A stretch of DNA of 64,000 nucleotides, taken from positions 4,712,001 through 4,776,000 of the forward strand of contig AP025283.1 of NCBI GenBank assembly GCA_024347235.1, in the 5' to 3' direction. The stretch is from Aliamphritea spongicola. Its GTDB lineage: Bacteria > Pseudomonadota > Gammaproteobacteria > Pseudomonadales > Balneatricaceae. The notes under the pieces are model-generated. The model searched no databases. It saw only the letters and a list, made by a program, of their open reading frames with translations, and was not told the origin of the DNA. Shown one piece after another: positions 1-9,721 of this stretch. How positions within the stretch are numbered: position 1 is the stretch's first letter; every line of letters starts with the position of its first letter. The position numbers and the translations under genes are program-made.

Positions 1-237
1 CGCTTTGAGTTCCCGGAACGCCCGGGTGCACTGATGAACTTCCTCAGCAAGCTTGGCGGCCGCTGGAATATTTCCATGTTCCACTACCGTAACCACGGTG
101 CGGCATACGGCCGGGTATTAGTGGGTCTGCAGGTACCTGCTGACGAGCACGATAAAGTCTCTGAATTCCTGGATGATATTGGCTATAACTACTGGGAAGA
201 AACCGACAATCCGGCCTATAAGCTATTCCTGGGCTGA
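1..237 (+). CDS. ilvA: Threonine ammonia-lyase, C-terminal end (partial)
   Basis: The window opens inside this gene; about 78 codons up to a TGA remain. The protein end reads [15 protein letters not shown] early on and finishes NPAYKLFLG. This matches the second ACT-like regulatory domain of biosynthetic threonine deaminase, which makes 2-oxobutanoate for isoleucine synthesis and is feedback-inhibited by isoleucine through this domain. The PLP catalytic domain lies outside the window. No frameshift is seen in this part. A strong terminator follows 12 bases after the stop. Confidence 0.93.
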   Translation, partial: RFEFPERPGALMNFLSKLGGRWNISMFHYRNHGAAYGRVLVGLQVPADEHDKVSEFLDDIGYNYWEETDNPAYKLFLG

Positions 238-249
238 AAAACCAGAACA

Positions 250-276
250 AAAAGGCGACCATGCGGTCGCCTTTTT
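250..276. terminator. Rho-independent terminator after ilvA
   Basis: AAAAGGCGACC, a four-base ATGC loop, then GGTCGCCTTTTT. The A-run on one side and T-run on the other let it act in both directions, serving ilvA (+) and the membrane-protein gene that converges on it (-). Confidence 0.88.
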
Positions 277-301
277 AATGTATCTAACAGACAGAAAGTC
301 T

Positions 302-800
302 TTAGGGCATTTCAGGAGAATGCCGGAACCCTTCACCAAAAATGCCTGCCAGACAAAGGCCATGATACTGACCAGCCCCCAGGCCAGACCAAATACCACA
401 CCGATATCCACAATTCCCCGCCAGGGCTGATCCAGCAGATGCACCAGTTGCACCATCACCAGAATCCCCGCCAGCAGGCAGTAGGTAACAATCATCCGGC
501 GACGACGAATATCAAAAAAGCCCATACAGAACAGCGGTGCCAGAATCAGGCGCAGTGGCGTAACGTTATCTTTGAGAAACAGCAGCCGGGCGGCTACCCG
601 TGGCGAATACGCCTGCTGGAATCCCCGGTAGCCTTCAAATACGCCCATAAAGGCAACACATGCTGCCAGCCCCAGCCAGTGATACCAGTCCAGCGGGTAG
701 GCAAAGCTTTCAAGGCCAATTGCCCCTAACCGGACAATGGCGTTTCCGAGAATAAATGTCAGCCCTAAAAGCCCCAGCAAACTGCAATGAATCCCAACAC
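302..800 (-). CDS. Integral membrane protein of unknown function
   Basis: I do not recognise the family. The reading frame gives about 165 residues with four or five hydrophobic segments (start LLGLLGLTFILGN, then a segment near WYHWLGLAACVAFMGVF, a basic loop FFDIRRRRMIV, a segment MIVTYCLLAGILVMV, and a last one VVFGLAWGLVSIMAF). The literal frame runs through the terminator to position 223, which is implausible. A one-base loss near 320 would instead end the protein at the TAA at 302-304. Likewise a one-base loss near 780 would join the frame to a GTG start at 800. It converges on ilvA and lies downstream of the amyloid operon, separated from it by a terminator, so a link to that operon is not supported. 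Confidence 0.55.
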
Positions 801-906
801 TGGCTATCTCTGCTCAAAATTGCAAAGCGGCAATTATAGAGCATCCCCTGAAGAGACGAAAGATCTGGATCAAACCGCAGACTGACAACAGTAAAAATCC
901 GTACGT

Positions 907-940
907 AAAAAGCCTGGATGACGAGGGAGACCACCCAGGC
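907..940 (-). terminator. Probable terminator of the fap operon
   Basis: Read on the minus strand, GCCTGG pairs with CCAGGC across a 17-base loop and is followed by TTTTTACG. It lies a few bases after the fapF stop codon. Confidence 0.6.
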
Positions 941-948
941 GCTCTGCA

Positions 949-2201
949 TCAGAAGCGGAATGGGAACCTCATTGACAGAGCAAAATCGGGCGCATCCGGT
1001 GTTAAACCGATACCCAGAGACGTGGACATAGACCACTTATCGCTCAACGCATAGGTCACACCCACTGAGAAGGTTGCAGCATTACCATCACTGCCGATTA
1101 CTTTCTGCTTGGAAGCACCGTCAAACTGAGTCTCACTCTCCTGACTGATTCGTTGCGATAACGCCATACTCAAACTTGTCCGTTCATTGAGCGCAAACGC
1201 CATCCCCACACCGTAATGGATTGAATCCCCAGTTTTACCTTACCGGGCTGATTACCGGCAGAAGAGCTTATATCACCAAAGCTTTCTTCAAAGTGGTGGG
1301 TATAGCCGATATTGGCAAACAGAATCGCAGGGTCGGTTGTCTTCACAAATGATAATCCGGTGGTCAGGCTGTATAAACCACTGCCGGTTGGCAACTCCGC
1401 AGGAAAGGTCAGATCATCGCCATTCGAGGCTGTTTTAGTAATCGTAGGAGTTCCGTAGGGGTCCGTACCGGTCGGAATTTTTAAACTGGTGTTCCAGACA
1501 ATATCCGGACGGGAATCTGTCTCTTTATACAATTGATACGCAGACAGTAATGTAATATCACCTAAACCCGCCTCACTGACTTCAGACTCAACACCGCCAC
1601 TCACATTCCGCTGAAAATTGGTATTTCGGTACACCCAGGGAACTGTCATCCCCACCTGCCAGCGATCCGTTACGTTGTATCGCCCGGTAATATCAAAAGT
1701 AAATATATCCGCCTTTACATCATCTACGGCTATATCACCAAGGAAAATTGCATCCAGTGCCAAGAAACCTTCGAGCACCAGGTCTTTACGGTCGTAATGG
1801 CTGTAATTAAACCCAAACTCCACAGTAAACTGATCGCCAAAGAGGACATGCTCTTCCTGCAAAACGTTTTCTACACTGGAACTTGGATCGGCGGACTTCT
1901 TAATTTCTTCTTTTTCAGCCCCGGCAGTCTGCTGTCCGGCCTGTTGATCCTGTTGTTGGGCAGGCACCGCCTGCTGACCACTTTCGAGCTGCTGAAGACG
2001 ACCTTCCATCTTTCTCAGCATATCCGCCTGATTTTTATTAATGAGCTGTAACTGTTTAATTTCAAAGCGAAGCTGGTTTGCTTCATCGGCGGTCATCGAG
2101 TCGCCATTTTCGGCAATGACACAGGTTGAAACGGTCATTCCCAGTGCAGCACATACCGCCACGGTACAACTGCTCAGACGAAAATAGACTAGCTTTTCCA
2201 T
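949..2201 (-). CDS. fapF: FapF-like outer-membrane amyloid exporter
   Basis: Last gene of the fap operon, about 417 residues, matching the size of FapF, the trimeric outer-membrane channel that secretes Fap amyloid subunits. Start ATG at 2201 follows a GAGGGA ribosome site. A signal peptide (MEKLVYFRLSS to VIAENG) is followed by a heptad-rich coiled coil at about residues 35-75 (ANQLRFEIKQLQLINK) and a Q/A-rich linker. The rest is an alternating amphipathic beta-barrel (VEFGFNYSHYDRKDL, VGMTVPWVYRNTNF) ending in phenylalanine (MRFPFRF), the usual signal for BAM insertion. The coiled coil plus barrel is the known FapF layout. One frameshift near 1235 separates the last 90 residues. Family assignment rests on layout and operon position. 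Confidence 0.8.
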
Positions 2202-2379
2202 GATGTTCCCTCTTTCTTCAGTCATGCCAGAAGAACTCTGATAGTTCCTGACAGAAAGCGAGACACTGCATGCACATACCCATCAGCAGCCTACAACCCC
2301 ATCCACAACTGCTTTCCTCACCGGCCTGAACCGGTTTCGCGGTGTTCGCCTGTTGTTATTGTTTCCTTGTTGCTTTGCA

Positions 2380-2410
2380 GGTATTGCCATGCATGTAACA
2401 CGGCAATACC
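2380..2410 (-). promoter_or_regulatory. Stem-loop in the fapE-fapF intergenic gap
   Basis: GGTATTGCC (2380-2388) and GGCAATACC (2402-2410) form a perfect 9-bp stem with a 13-base loop, in a 222-base untranslated gap of an otherwise tightly packed operon. There is no T-run on the minus strand, so an RNA processing or stability element that lowers fapF relative to the subunits is more likely than a full terminator (inference). Confidence 0.5.
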
Positions 2411-2423
2411 CACTAAGCATAGT

Positions 2424-3211
2424 TTATAACCCCTGTAAGTTGTTCAAAGCTCGCTGGAAATTTCTGGATGCCCCGGATAAATTACCGGATGGAGCTAACT
2501 GTACGTTCAAACCGATACGGTTAAATACCTGATTTAAATTACTGTTTAGCTGAGTACTTTGCAGAATATTTCCTGCTGAAAGGATTTGCCGGCGGGAGAT
2601 GCGCTGAGCGACTGTACCAACATCCGGTACATCCACCTGATAACCAACCCCTGAACCGTTTGCCTGAACCTGGGTTGTTACGCCATTATCATCAGCGAAA
2701 CTTTCGTGACCGGCACCGATCTGAATCAGATCAGGACCACGTAACTGAGGAGTTCCGGACTCGTCCGTTACTGTCCACTCCACGTTGTTGTGAACACCGT
2801 TTTCATCCCCTGCTATCTGAATGTTCTGAACTACCCCGGCAATATCGTCTAATGCACCATTATCCGACACACCACTCAGAACCTGATTACCCGCACCACT
2901 ACTGGCAACACCCAAATCACGGGTACGGTAAATCGTTATATTCGGACGGAATCCCTGAGAAAACTGATATCCATATGTAATTCCATGCTGTAATCCTGTC
3001 CTGCACGCTGCCATTCCGTAGCCATCACGACACCAAAATAACTCACGTCGCGACCATCGACAAAACGCCCCCTTACATCAGCTAAAACCGAATCAGGAAC
3101 AATTTCGCCTTCCAGGCCAAAAGGCCCGGCAACAACATTTGGAGCCAGCAACCACACACTAGTGGCAAGGGCTCCGGGTATTACTTTTGTCAACCATCTC
3201 ATACCTTTCAT
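2424..3211 (-). CDS. fapE: FapE-like secreted Fap accessory protein
   Basis: About 262 residues in the fapE slot between fapD and fapF. ATG at 3211 follows a GGAGGAGA ribosome site. The signal peptide (MKGMRWLTKVIPGALATSV to PNVVAG) is followed by VPDSVLADVRGRFVDG and YFGVVMATEWQ. The middle is polar and glycine-rich (DDIAGVVQNIQIAGDENG) and the end is asparagine/glutamine-rich (LQSTQLNSNLNQVFN, LNNLQGL). In Pseudomonas FapE is a secreted minor component of fibrils. The LADVRGR segment resembles the leader-like motif in the first gene of this operon. One frameshift near 2955. The assignment is by position and composition; sequence similarity should be tested. Confidence 0.6.
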
Positions 3212-3238
3212 GATGGTATCTCCTCCCGAAACGGGCGG

Positions 3239-3977
3239 TTAAAACAACTCCGCATGGGTAAACCCATGTTCAAGAAGTTGCGCATCACTTACAGGAGCAA
3301 ATACATTCACCAGGTTTCGTGCAGTTAAAGGTGCGGAAGGATTAGCCAATACCGATTGACGGTTATAACCTTTGCCGATAACAGCAAATACCAAACCACT
3401 CCAACTCGCTACAAACTCATCCTTAGGCAACACTTTATTGCCTAAAGCCGGGTCAGCAATATACACCAGATCCTCTACTGTCCTTTTCAGCACTACAAAA
3501 TGTTTGTAGCCTTTCAGATCAAGCAGCACAATCGTAGGTACCTGTATTTTATCAAGGTTTTCGGCATTCATTTTATAGCCTCGACCACGCATTCCCAATT
3601 GCTCCACGTAATGCTTAATGTTTAATAAAGAAAAGCCCTGTTCCCGAACTAACTCCTGATTACTCACCGCAAACAAACCGTCCAACATATCTTTTCTGTA
3701 ACATCCAGGCCGTAGGCGTAACGTAAAATTGTTGCCAGTGACGCCGCCCCACAACTAAAATCCGTCTCTTGACGGACAATATGCTCGTAGCGCTTCTCAC
3801 GCATACTGAGCACCTTCTTATGAATAGTTGTCATTTGTGGCATCGCAGCACCAAACTGCACATTGGCAGCCTGCGTACTCCTGCGAAAACAGATATCACA
3901 ATAGCCACCGATAATAGCTTTACCGTACTGCTAATATATTTTCCGGAACCGGCCAGCATCGCTTCGAAAACAGGCAT
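3239..3977 (-). CDS. fapD: FapD-like C39 family peptidase
   Basis: About 246 residues, start ATG at 3977 after GAGGAGAGGAG. An N-terminal hydrophobic segment (STVKLLSVAIVISVF) targets it to the envelope. A papain-like C39 domain follows: catalytic Cys in ETDFSCGAASLATIL, His in GYKHFVVLK and Asp in ADPALGN. The domain is the type found in double-glycine leader peptidases of bacteriocin exporters. In the Fap system FapD is required for fibre formation and is proposed to act as a periplasmic protease. It sits between the main subunit and FapE, as in Pseudomonas. Two frameshifts, near 3880 (just after the signal segment) and near 3700. Catalytic residues are all present. Confidence 0.86.
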
Positions 3978-4124
3978 ACTCCTCTCCTCAAACAGCGCTT
4001 TCACCGATCTAAACCAACATGGTTTTACAGTGAATTCGCCCAAAGAAACCAGGAACAGACATCGCCTGCTCCTGGATAGCTTTCATATAACTTTATTAAA
4101 AGTCATTCATCATAAAAGCTATTC

Positions 4125-5342
4125 TTACTCACCACCCGGACCAGTAGGGCCTTCACCGGCTGCAGGCGCATTCACCCGACTCAGAGCTAAGCTGTTGTTT
4201 TGCAGGTTATTAGAGCCAGCTGTGATGTTGACACCAATATTACCCCGTGCGCCTCGCAGCGCATCATCAGCCATGATGGAGTTGTTTTCATGACGCACAT
4301 AGTGAATCACTGTGTGTACAACTTCGCCGGTGAAAGAACCTGCCAACACCTGGAAACCAGCTTCCTGGAAACGCAGATCTCCGGTATCTTCATTCGGCGT
4401 AATGGTTCCGCTCTCATCAAAGTCGAACGTACCTTTCAGGTTACCCTGACCGTTACCGTTCTGATCATCGAAATCAAGGTGGCCCCAAAGCACAGCATTA
4501 TCACCATTCGCATGGTCACCGTCATCTCTCCAGATTTCAGGATATACACCACCGTCCTGAGTTGACTCGCCGCTGTAAGTAGAAGCAACTGTGTCATAGC
4601 TACCGCTACCTCCACCAATATAGAAACCAGCCATAGCGCCAGACAGAGTAACTTCTGTAGATGTTGTCTGTTCAGTTGTATCAGCCATGTTCGTGGTTGT
4701 GTTGTGCTCAGTTTCCTGACGGGATGAAACAGTCGCTTCACCCATTGAACCTGAAGCGACTGCACCGGCAAACGCATTCTTCTGCACGTTACCTGCACCG
4801 GTTGCAATGTTTACTGCAATATTACCGCGAGCATTCTCAAGCGCATTTCCTACAAACGCAGAACTGTTGATAACACCTTTATTATTGATGGTATTGTCAT
4901 CTGCGTTCTGATCAGTAAATACCTCGGCATCCGCAGAACCCAATAAAAATCGCATGTCAGCAGCCGCTAAAGCAGCAGAGTTACCCTGAACGTTGTTATC
5001 ACCGGAACTCATGTTAACCCCGATGTTACCTCTGGCATTTTCCAGAGCATCACCAGCCAGGCCAGAACGGTTATCAACAAAGTTGTTAGTTACTTCGTTG
5101 TGATCACTATCCTGCTCATCATTGATGACTGCCATGCCGAGAGAATCAACCTCGATAGTCCCTTTGATTTTAACCTTGCCCTTATATTTAACGTCTTTAG
5201 AAACCTTGACGTACTTTTTCAGCGTGGCGCCATCACCACCTCTGTGACCGCCATAGCCATCCCCGCTTGCAGCAGCTGTTCCGGTAAAACTCAGTGCAGC
5301 AACGGCCAATGCCAGTGGTGCAATTTTGAATACCTGTTTCAT
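4125..5342 (-). CDS. fapC: FapC-like major amyloid subunit
   Basis: 405 residues in one unbroken frame. ATG at 5342 follows AAGGAG; signal peptide MKQVFKIAPLALAVAALS to GTAAASG. Three imperfect amyloid repeats carry the core ARGNIGVN or ARGNIAVN, followed by a GDNN/GAGN/GSNN turn and N..N. The first runs on as NSAALAAADMRFLLGSADA, strikingly like the same segment of Pseudomonas FapC. Repeats 1 and 2 are close together. A roughly 180-residue linker rich in D, G, T and S (DDQNGNGQGNLKG) separates repeat 3, again as in FapC. The C-terminus (APAAGEGPTGPGGE) lacks the Cys-X-X-Cys motif usual in FapC. The product should be exported, cross the outer membrane through FapF and form biofilm fibres. Confidence 0.9.
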   Translation of the reverse strand: MKQVFKIAPLALAVAALSFTGTAAASGDGYGGHRGGDGATLKKYVKVSKDVKYKGKVKIKGTIEVDSLGMAVINDEQDSDHNEVTNNFVDNRSGLAGDALENARGNIGVNMSSGDNNVQGNSAALAAADMRFLLGSADAEVFTDQNADDNTINNKGVINSSAFVGNALENARGNIAVNIATGAGNVQKNAFAGAVASGSMGEATVSSRQETEHNTTTNMADTTEQTTSTEVTLSGAMAGFYIGGGSGSYDTVASTYSGESTQDGGVYPEIWRDDGDHANGDNAVLWGHLDFDDQNGNGQGNLKGTFDFDESGTITPNEDTGDLRFQEAGFQVLAGSFTGEVVHTVIHYVRHENNSIMADDALRGARGNIGVNITAGSNNLQNNSLALSRVNAPAAGEGPTGPGGE

Positions 5343-5385
5343 TGTCTTTCTCCTTATTTTCCCCTGAGTACGGGCTTCTGCCCGA

Positions 5386-6014
5386 TCATTGCTCGGCCCC
5401 AACCGAAACGGTCAGGCCAAAACTATTACTCGTTGCGTTTCCGGAACCCGCTAACTGATTGATCTGTACCACACCACTTGCGCCTTCAAATGCTGAACCA
5501 CTGATGGAGGCTTCCCGATGTTGCTGTATCTGCTCCTGGTTCGACAGGCCGCCGGGTTGGCCGGTGACCGTGAGACTTAGCTCACTTTCGGTCACCGCAA
5601 CCCCGCCAATGGCGAAACCGATTGCGATATCATTAACCTGTGCGTTTGCTACGCCGCTGGCATGGTTGACGGAGATCATTCCAGAGGCATTCGAAAATGC
5701 ACTCCCCTGGATCAGACTCACCGCAGAATCCGGTGCGTCACCCGGCACCTGAACCCGTTGCGCCGCATGTACTGAAGCGCTGGCAACTCCTGACCAACAC
5801 TGAATGCCAGTGCTCTGGCGTTCAGCTGGGCATTGGAATCACCGGAGGCAATATTGACGCCAATTACGCCACTACTGCCCTCCAGGGCCATATCCTGAAT
5901 TACTGCCTGGGTGGAATATTGCTGCACCTGAGGTACCGGATCAGCGATAACCTGCATCGCCGTACAACCCATTAACCCCAAAAGCAGACTTGCCTTAATC
6001 TTTAAGGGTGTCAT
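5386..6014 (-). CDS. fapB: FapB-like minor amyloid subunit / nucleator
   Basis: About 210 residues upstream of fapC, 43 bases apart. Signal peptide with a Cys (MTPLKIKASLLLGLMGCTA to VIADP). Three short repeats follow: LEGSSGVIGVNIASGDSN, FSNASGMISVNHASGVAN and FEGASGVVQINQLAGSGN. They are the same repeat type as FapC but with short linkers, the pattern of FapB, which nucleates FapC polymerisation. There is no Cys-X-X-Cys at the end (LTVSVGAEQ). The start overlaps the end of the preceding gene by 20 bases, implying coupled translation. One frameshift near 5780 inside the first linker. Confidence 0.82.
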
Positions 6015-6361
6015 GATCAGCGACCCCCAGATTTACTTTGATTGTTATTACCTGGTTGCCCTGTTGTACTGAGCGACTTCCCCGTCCCTTATCAGATGAA
6101 TCCTCATCCCAGAGGATGATTTCATTCCGCTGTACTGCAGCAACCAATGCTTCACTTCCCTGTCCACGCATACCTGCGAGATGCTCATCGGATAACAATT
6201 GACTCTCAAAAGAGTTACTTCAGACAGATCAAACAAAAATCTGCATCGGCCTCCAATGCCGCAGGCTGAGCGACAACACTGTTATGCCAACCGCCAACCA
6301 GCAGTGCTAATGCAGCTGCAGCCCGGGTAAGCGTTTTAGTGTTGAAATGAAAACTGCTCAT
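5995..6361 (-). CDS. Small secreted protein in the fapA position
   Basis: First gene of the operon, about 122 residues if one frameshift near 6220 is repaired. ATG at 6361 gives a clear signal peptide (RAAAALALLVGGWHNSVVA, then QPAALE). The mature part contains LLSDEHLAGMRGQG, EIILWDEDSSDKGRG and ends VADHDTLKD. In Pseudomonas the first gene encodes FapA, a small periplasmic factor; this gene occupies that slot, but I cannot confirm homology from sequence alone. LSDEHLAGMRGQG has the look of a double-glycine-type leader (LS-x-E-L-x-x-hydrophobic-x-G). It is worth noting next to a C39 peptidase. Confidence 0.6.
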
Positions 6362-6400
6362 TTTTCATACCTGCCTATCGTGTTATCTCGGGACAGGTAT

Positions 6401-6416
6401 TGCGAAAACGGGGCCA
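6401..6416 (-). promoter_or_regulatory. Sigma54-type promoter of the fap operon
   Basis: On the minus strand TGGCCCCGTTTTCGCA has GG and GC separated by exactly 10 bases and differs from the TGGCAC-N5-TTGCA consensus at two positions. It lies 40 bases upstream of the first fap gene. The enhancer-binding activator gene next door makes a sigma54 promoter expected. Confidence 0.68.
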
Positions 6417-6497
6417 GTTTTTATAACTATCTGTATTTAAAAGAATAAAATTCACAGAAAGGAATTCAGGCTCTGAAAAAGCCGTCAATCAGGTCGG

Positions 6498-6640
6498 AAA
6501 GTGTTACATTTGCCTAACACTCAACTTGTGTATGAATATTGAAATTCATATAAAACAGTCAGTTACAATCAAATAAAGATCTGTAACCAAAGTGTTACAG
6601 CAGTGATATACCCCATGCCTGTTGTTCTGAAAGTGTTACA
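6498..6640. promoter_or_regulatory. Three AAAGTGTTACA elements, likely activator-binding sites
   Basis: The 11-mer AAAGTGTTACA occurs exactly at 6498-6508, 6589-6599 and 6630-6640, all in the same orientation. The first faces a TAACACT half-site at 6515-6521. The second forms CTGTAAC-N6-GTTACAG (6581-6600). They lie roughly 80 to 240 bases upstream of the sigma54-type promoter, the usual place for enhancer sites. The VpsR-like regulator is the obvious candidate to bind (inference). Confidence 0.65.
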
Positions 6641-6685
6641 TATCTGAAACGCGCATATATCAAAAATCACATTAACTGCTTGATA

Positions 6686-6713
6686 AAGAAAAAGCCCGCA
6701 TTATGCGGGCTTT
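6686..6713 (-). terminator. Terminator of the VpsR-like regulator gene
   Basis: AAAGCCCGCA and TGCGGGCTTT form a 10-bp stem with a TTA loop. On the minus strand it runs into TTTTTCTTTATC. It isolates the regulator gene from the fap promoter. Confidence 0.85.
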
Positions 6714-6739
6714 AGTAGCAGATGTATCAGCTGAAACGG

Positions 6740-8120
6740 TCAGCTCACCATACTGCTGTCATCAAAACCGATTTCGTATTTCGCCAGTAACCGGTACAGC
6801 GTCACTCTGGACACACCTAAGGTCTTTGCTGCCTTGCTCATGTTAAAACGGCAATGCTGCAAAGCATTTTCAATGGCCTGGCGCTCCGCAACATTCCTGG
6901 CATCCGCCAACGACATCACATCCTTGGCGACAAAACCATCCACCAGTCCCAAGTCCATCGGACATACCAGCCGGCCCTCACACATCACCACCGCTCGCCG
7001 GATCCGGTTAATCATCTCCCGGACATTACCGGGCCAATCGTAGGCAGTCATTGCCTGCAACGCCTGCTTCGAAAAGCCTTTAATCTTGCCATGCCCTTCA
7101 CCGCGAAAATGCTGAAAGAAAACCGGGCCAGTAATTCAATATCATCATCCCGGTCCCGTAAAGCCGGTGGGCGAAGCTGCAAAACATTCAACCGATAGAG
7201 TAAGTCCTCACGGAATTTCTGTGCCTGAACCGCCTCATCGAGATCCACATGGGTTGCCGCCAGTACCCGGACATCCACCTTGATATCCCTGGTTGAGCCA
7301 ACCCGCTGGATCACCTGCTCCTGCAGAAATCGTAATAAATTCACCTGCAGCGGCATCGCCAGGTCACCGATTTCATCCAGAAACAAGGTGCCGCCATCGG
7401 CGGCTTCAATCCGGCCGATCTGTTTCTGAACCGCACCGGTAAAAGCGCCTTTCTCGTGGCCAAACAGTTCTGACTGAATCAGATGCTCAGGTAAAGCACC
7501 GCAGTTCACCGTGATAAAGGTTTACCGGCCCGGCTGGACCGTTCATGTACTGCACGGGCGATCAGTTCCTTGCCGGTTCCGCTTTCGCCGCGTATCAGCA
7601 CCGGTGCATCCACCGCCGCCACTTTGCGAATTCCACTGAATAATTTCAGCATCGACTGACTGGTACCTACCATGTGGTAGTCGTCGTAATGCCCTTCGGT
7701 CAGCTGCTTAGACAGGCTCGCCATTCCATAAGCATGTCCCAGCGTCGTGACCAGACTGGACACACCACCATCATCTAACGGCAGCGTGTAATAATCGTAA
7801 CAGGCGTGATGAATTAACTGGCAAAGGTCACTTTCATCCAGGCAACGGTGCCGGGTCAATAACAGCCACTCAGTGTTTTTATTACGCGCAAACAGATCAT
7901 CCGCGGCAAGCAGATCAGCCGTTTCAACCTGTTCAAGATGGACAATACCTACCCGGTAATCCTTAGGTCTGGCCTGTTGATGGGCCTGTTGAAATGTATC
8001 AACGCGGTCAACCCGCCACCCGTGTTCAGCAATTATTTCACTTAACTGTGTTGATCGGGACCCGGTCGTATCGACATAAAGTAATGGCCGCTCCTGATCA
8101 GAAACCAGCGAAGTATCCAT
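6740..8120 (-). CDS. VpsR-like sigma54-dependent transcriptional activator
   Basis: About 460 residues in three domains. Residues 1-140 resemble the degenerate receiver-like domain of Vibrio VpsR ([35 protein letters not shown]); VpsR binds c-di-GMP and controls biofilm genes. The AAA+ domain has Walker A GESGTGKE, the sigma54-contact loop GAFTGA intact, Walker [13 protein letters not shown] and [10 protein letters not shown] Fis-type helix-turn-helix ends the protein ([19 protein letters not shown]). An intact GAFTGA fits action at a sigma54 promoter. The gene lies directly upstream of the fap promoter region in the same orientation but with its own terminator. Frameshifts near 7510 and 7080. 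Confidence 0.85.
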
Positions 8121-8275
8121 AGAAATCCCCGTTTAAGCTCCCTGCCCTTCATCCCTGATTATTATTATTTGAGTAACCCTTTTTTATGTGTAGCAAGATT
8201 GAGGATAGTTAAGAAAACAGCCAAGCATAGGAAAAAATTTATTGTACCCATTTATAGGTGATTATTTCTCACACA

Positions 8276-8298
8276 AAAAGGCCGCATAATGCGGCCTT
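8276..8298 (-). terminator. Terminator after dctM
   Basis: AAGGCCGC and GCGGCCTT form a stem with an ATAAT loop. On the minus strand it is followed by TTTTGTGTG. It ends the TRAP operon just before the regulator's promoter region (8121-8275), in which no clear promoter is seen. Confidence 0.8.
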
Positions 8299-8317
8299 AA
8301 ACAAAAGTTTGTTTGGC

Positions 8318-9710
8318 TTAGTAGCCCCGTAGCTCGTCTATATATTCCGGCAAGAATAGTGATATTTGCGGAATATACGTGATCAGAACTAAGAAGAATA
8401 AAAGTAAACATAACCACGGCAGACATGCCTTGATCACCCAGACCATATTCTTGCCGGTTATCCCGGCGGTGACGAACAGGTTGAGCCCTACCGGCGGTGT
8501 CAGCATACCGATTTCCATGTTAACCACCATGATGATCCCCAGGTGAATCGGATCAATACCCAGCTGGGTAGCAATCGGAAACAGGATCGGTGCCATGATC
8601 AGAATGATCGCCGATGGCTCCATAAAGTTACCGGCAATCAGTAACAGAATGTTCACCACAATCAGGAAACCCCAGGCCGGCAGGCCCCAGGTAATGATTG
8701 TTTCAGCAATCGCATGGGGATACGTTCAGTGGTCAGTACATGGGCGAACAGCATCGCATTGGCAATGATGAAAAGCAGCATCAGGAAACCTTGGCGGCAT
8801 CCATAATAACCTTACGCACATCAGGATGGCGAACTGACTGAGGCAGCGCCCACAGCATCTGCAGACAGTTACGGCCAATGGCCCGTACCAGCGCTTCCCT
8901 TCGTTGCGCCAGGCAATGCCCTTCATCGGACCGATATCCCGGTACCCCATCACCGAGACCAGATAGGCATATACCGCCGCCACAGCCGCCGCTTCCGTCG
9001 GGCTGGCAATACCGCCATAAATAGACCCCAGTACGATAAAGATCAGCATCAGGCCGCCAAGGGCGATGAAGAACGACTTAGCCAGTGCACCAAAGCCCGG
9101 AAACTTCTCGGACGGCAGCTTCATGATCCGTGCGGCAATATAAATCGCCAGCATCAGAATACCGCCCATCATCAGACCCGGAATAAAACCGGCCATGAAC
9201 ATCCGCGAAGCAGACACTTCCGTCGCCGCGGCATACACCAGCATTACAATGGATGGCGGGATCAGAATCCCCAGGGTACCGGCGTTTGCGATTACCCCTG
9301 CCGCAAAAGACTCCGGATATCCGGAACGCACCATACCGGCGATAACAATGGTACCGATGGCTGCCACCGTTGCCGGAGAAGAACCGGAAACCGCTGCAAA
9401 CAGCATACACGCCATTACCGACGCCATGGCCAGACCACCACGGATATGACCAACACTGTCGATGGCAAAACTGATCAGACGCTTTGCCACACCACCGGTG
9501 GACAGGAACGCAGAGGACAAAATGAAAAACGGAATCGCCAGCAAGGTGTAATGCTCTGATGTTGCCTCAAAAACTTCAGTGCAACGGATGCCAGAGAATC
9601 GTTCGAGAACAGCAGAATGGTTGCCACGCTGGACAAACCCAGCGCAATGGCGATTGGCATACCAATAAAAATGCAGCCAAACAGCAGTATAAAAGTACAG
9701 CAGTGGTCAT
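8318..9710 (-). CDS. dctM: TRAP C4-dicarboxylate transporter, large permease
   Basis: About 464 residues, the DctM family of 12-helix subunits that carry C4-dicarboxylates (succinate, fumarate, malate) with sodium. Visible family signatures are LLAIPFFILSSAFLSTGG, AVSGSSPATVAAIG, GTLGILIPPSIVMLVY, GIASPTEAAAVAAVYA and MLTPPVGLNLFVTAG. The likely start is ATG at 9710. At least five frameshifts (near 9700, 9550, 8895, 8790 and 8715) break the frame, yet the residues on both sides align with one DctM. It is the last gene of dctPQM, followed by a terminator. Confidence 0.88.
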
Positions 9711-9721
9711 GACCGGTCCCC

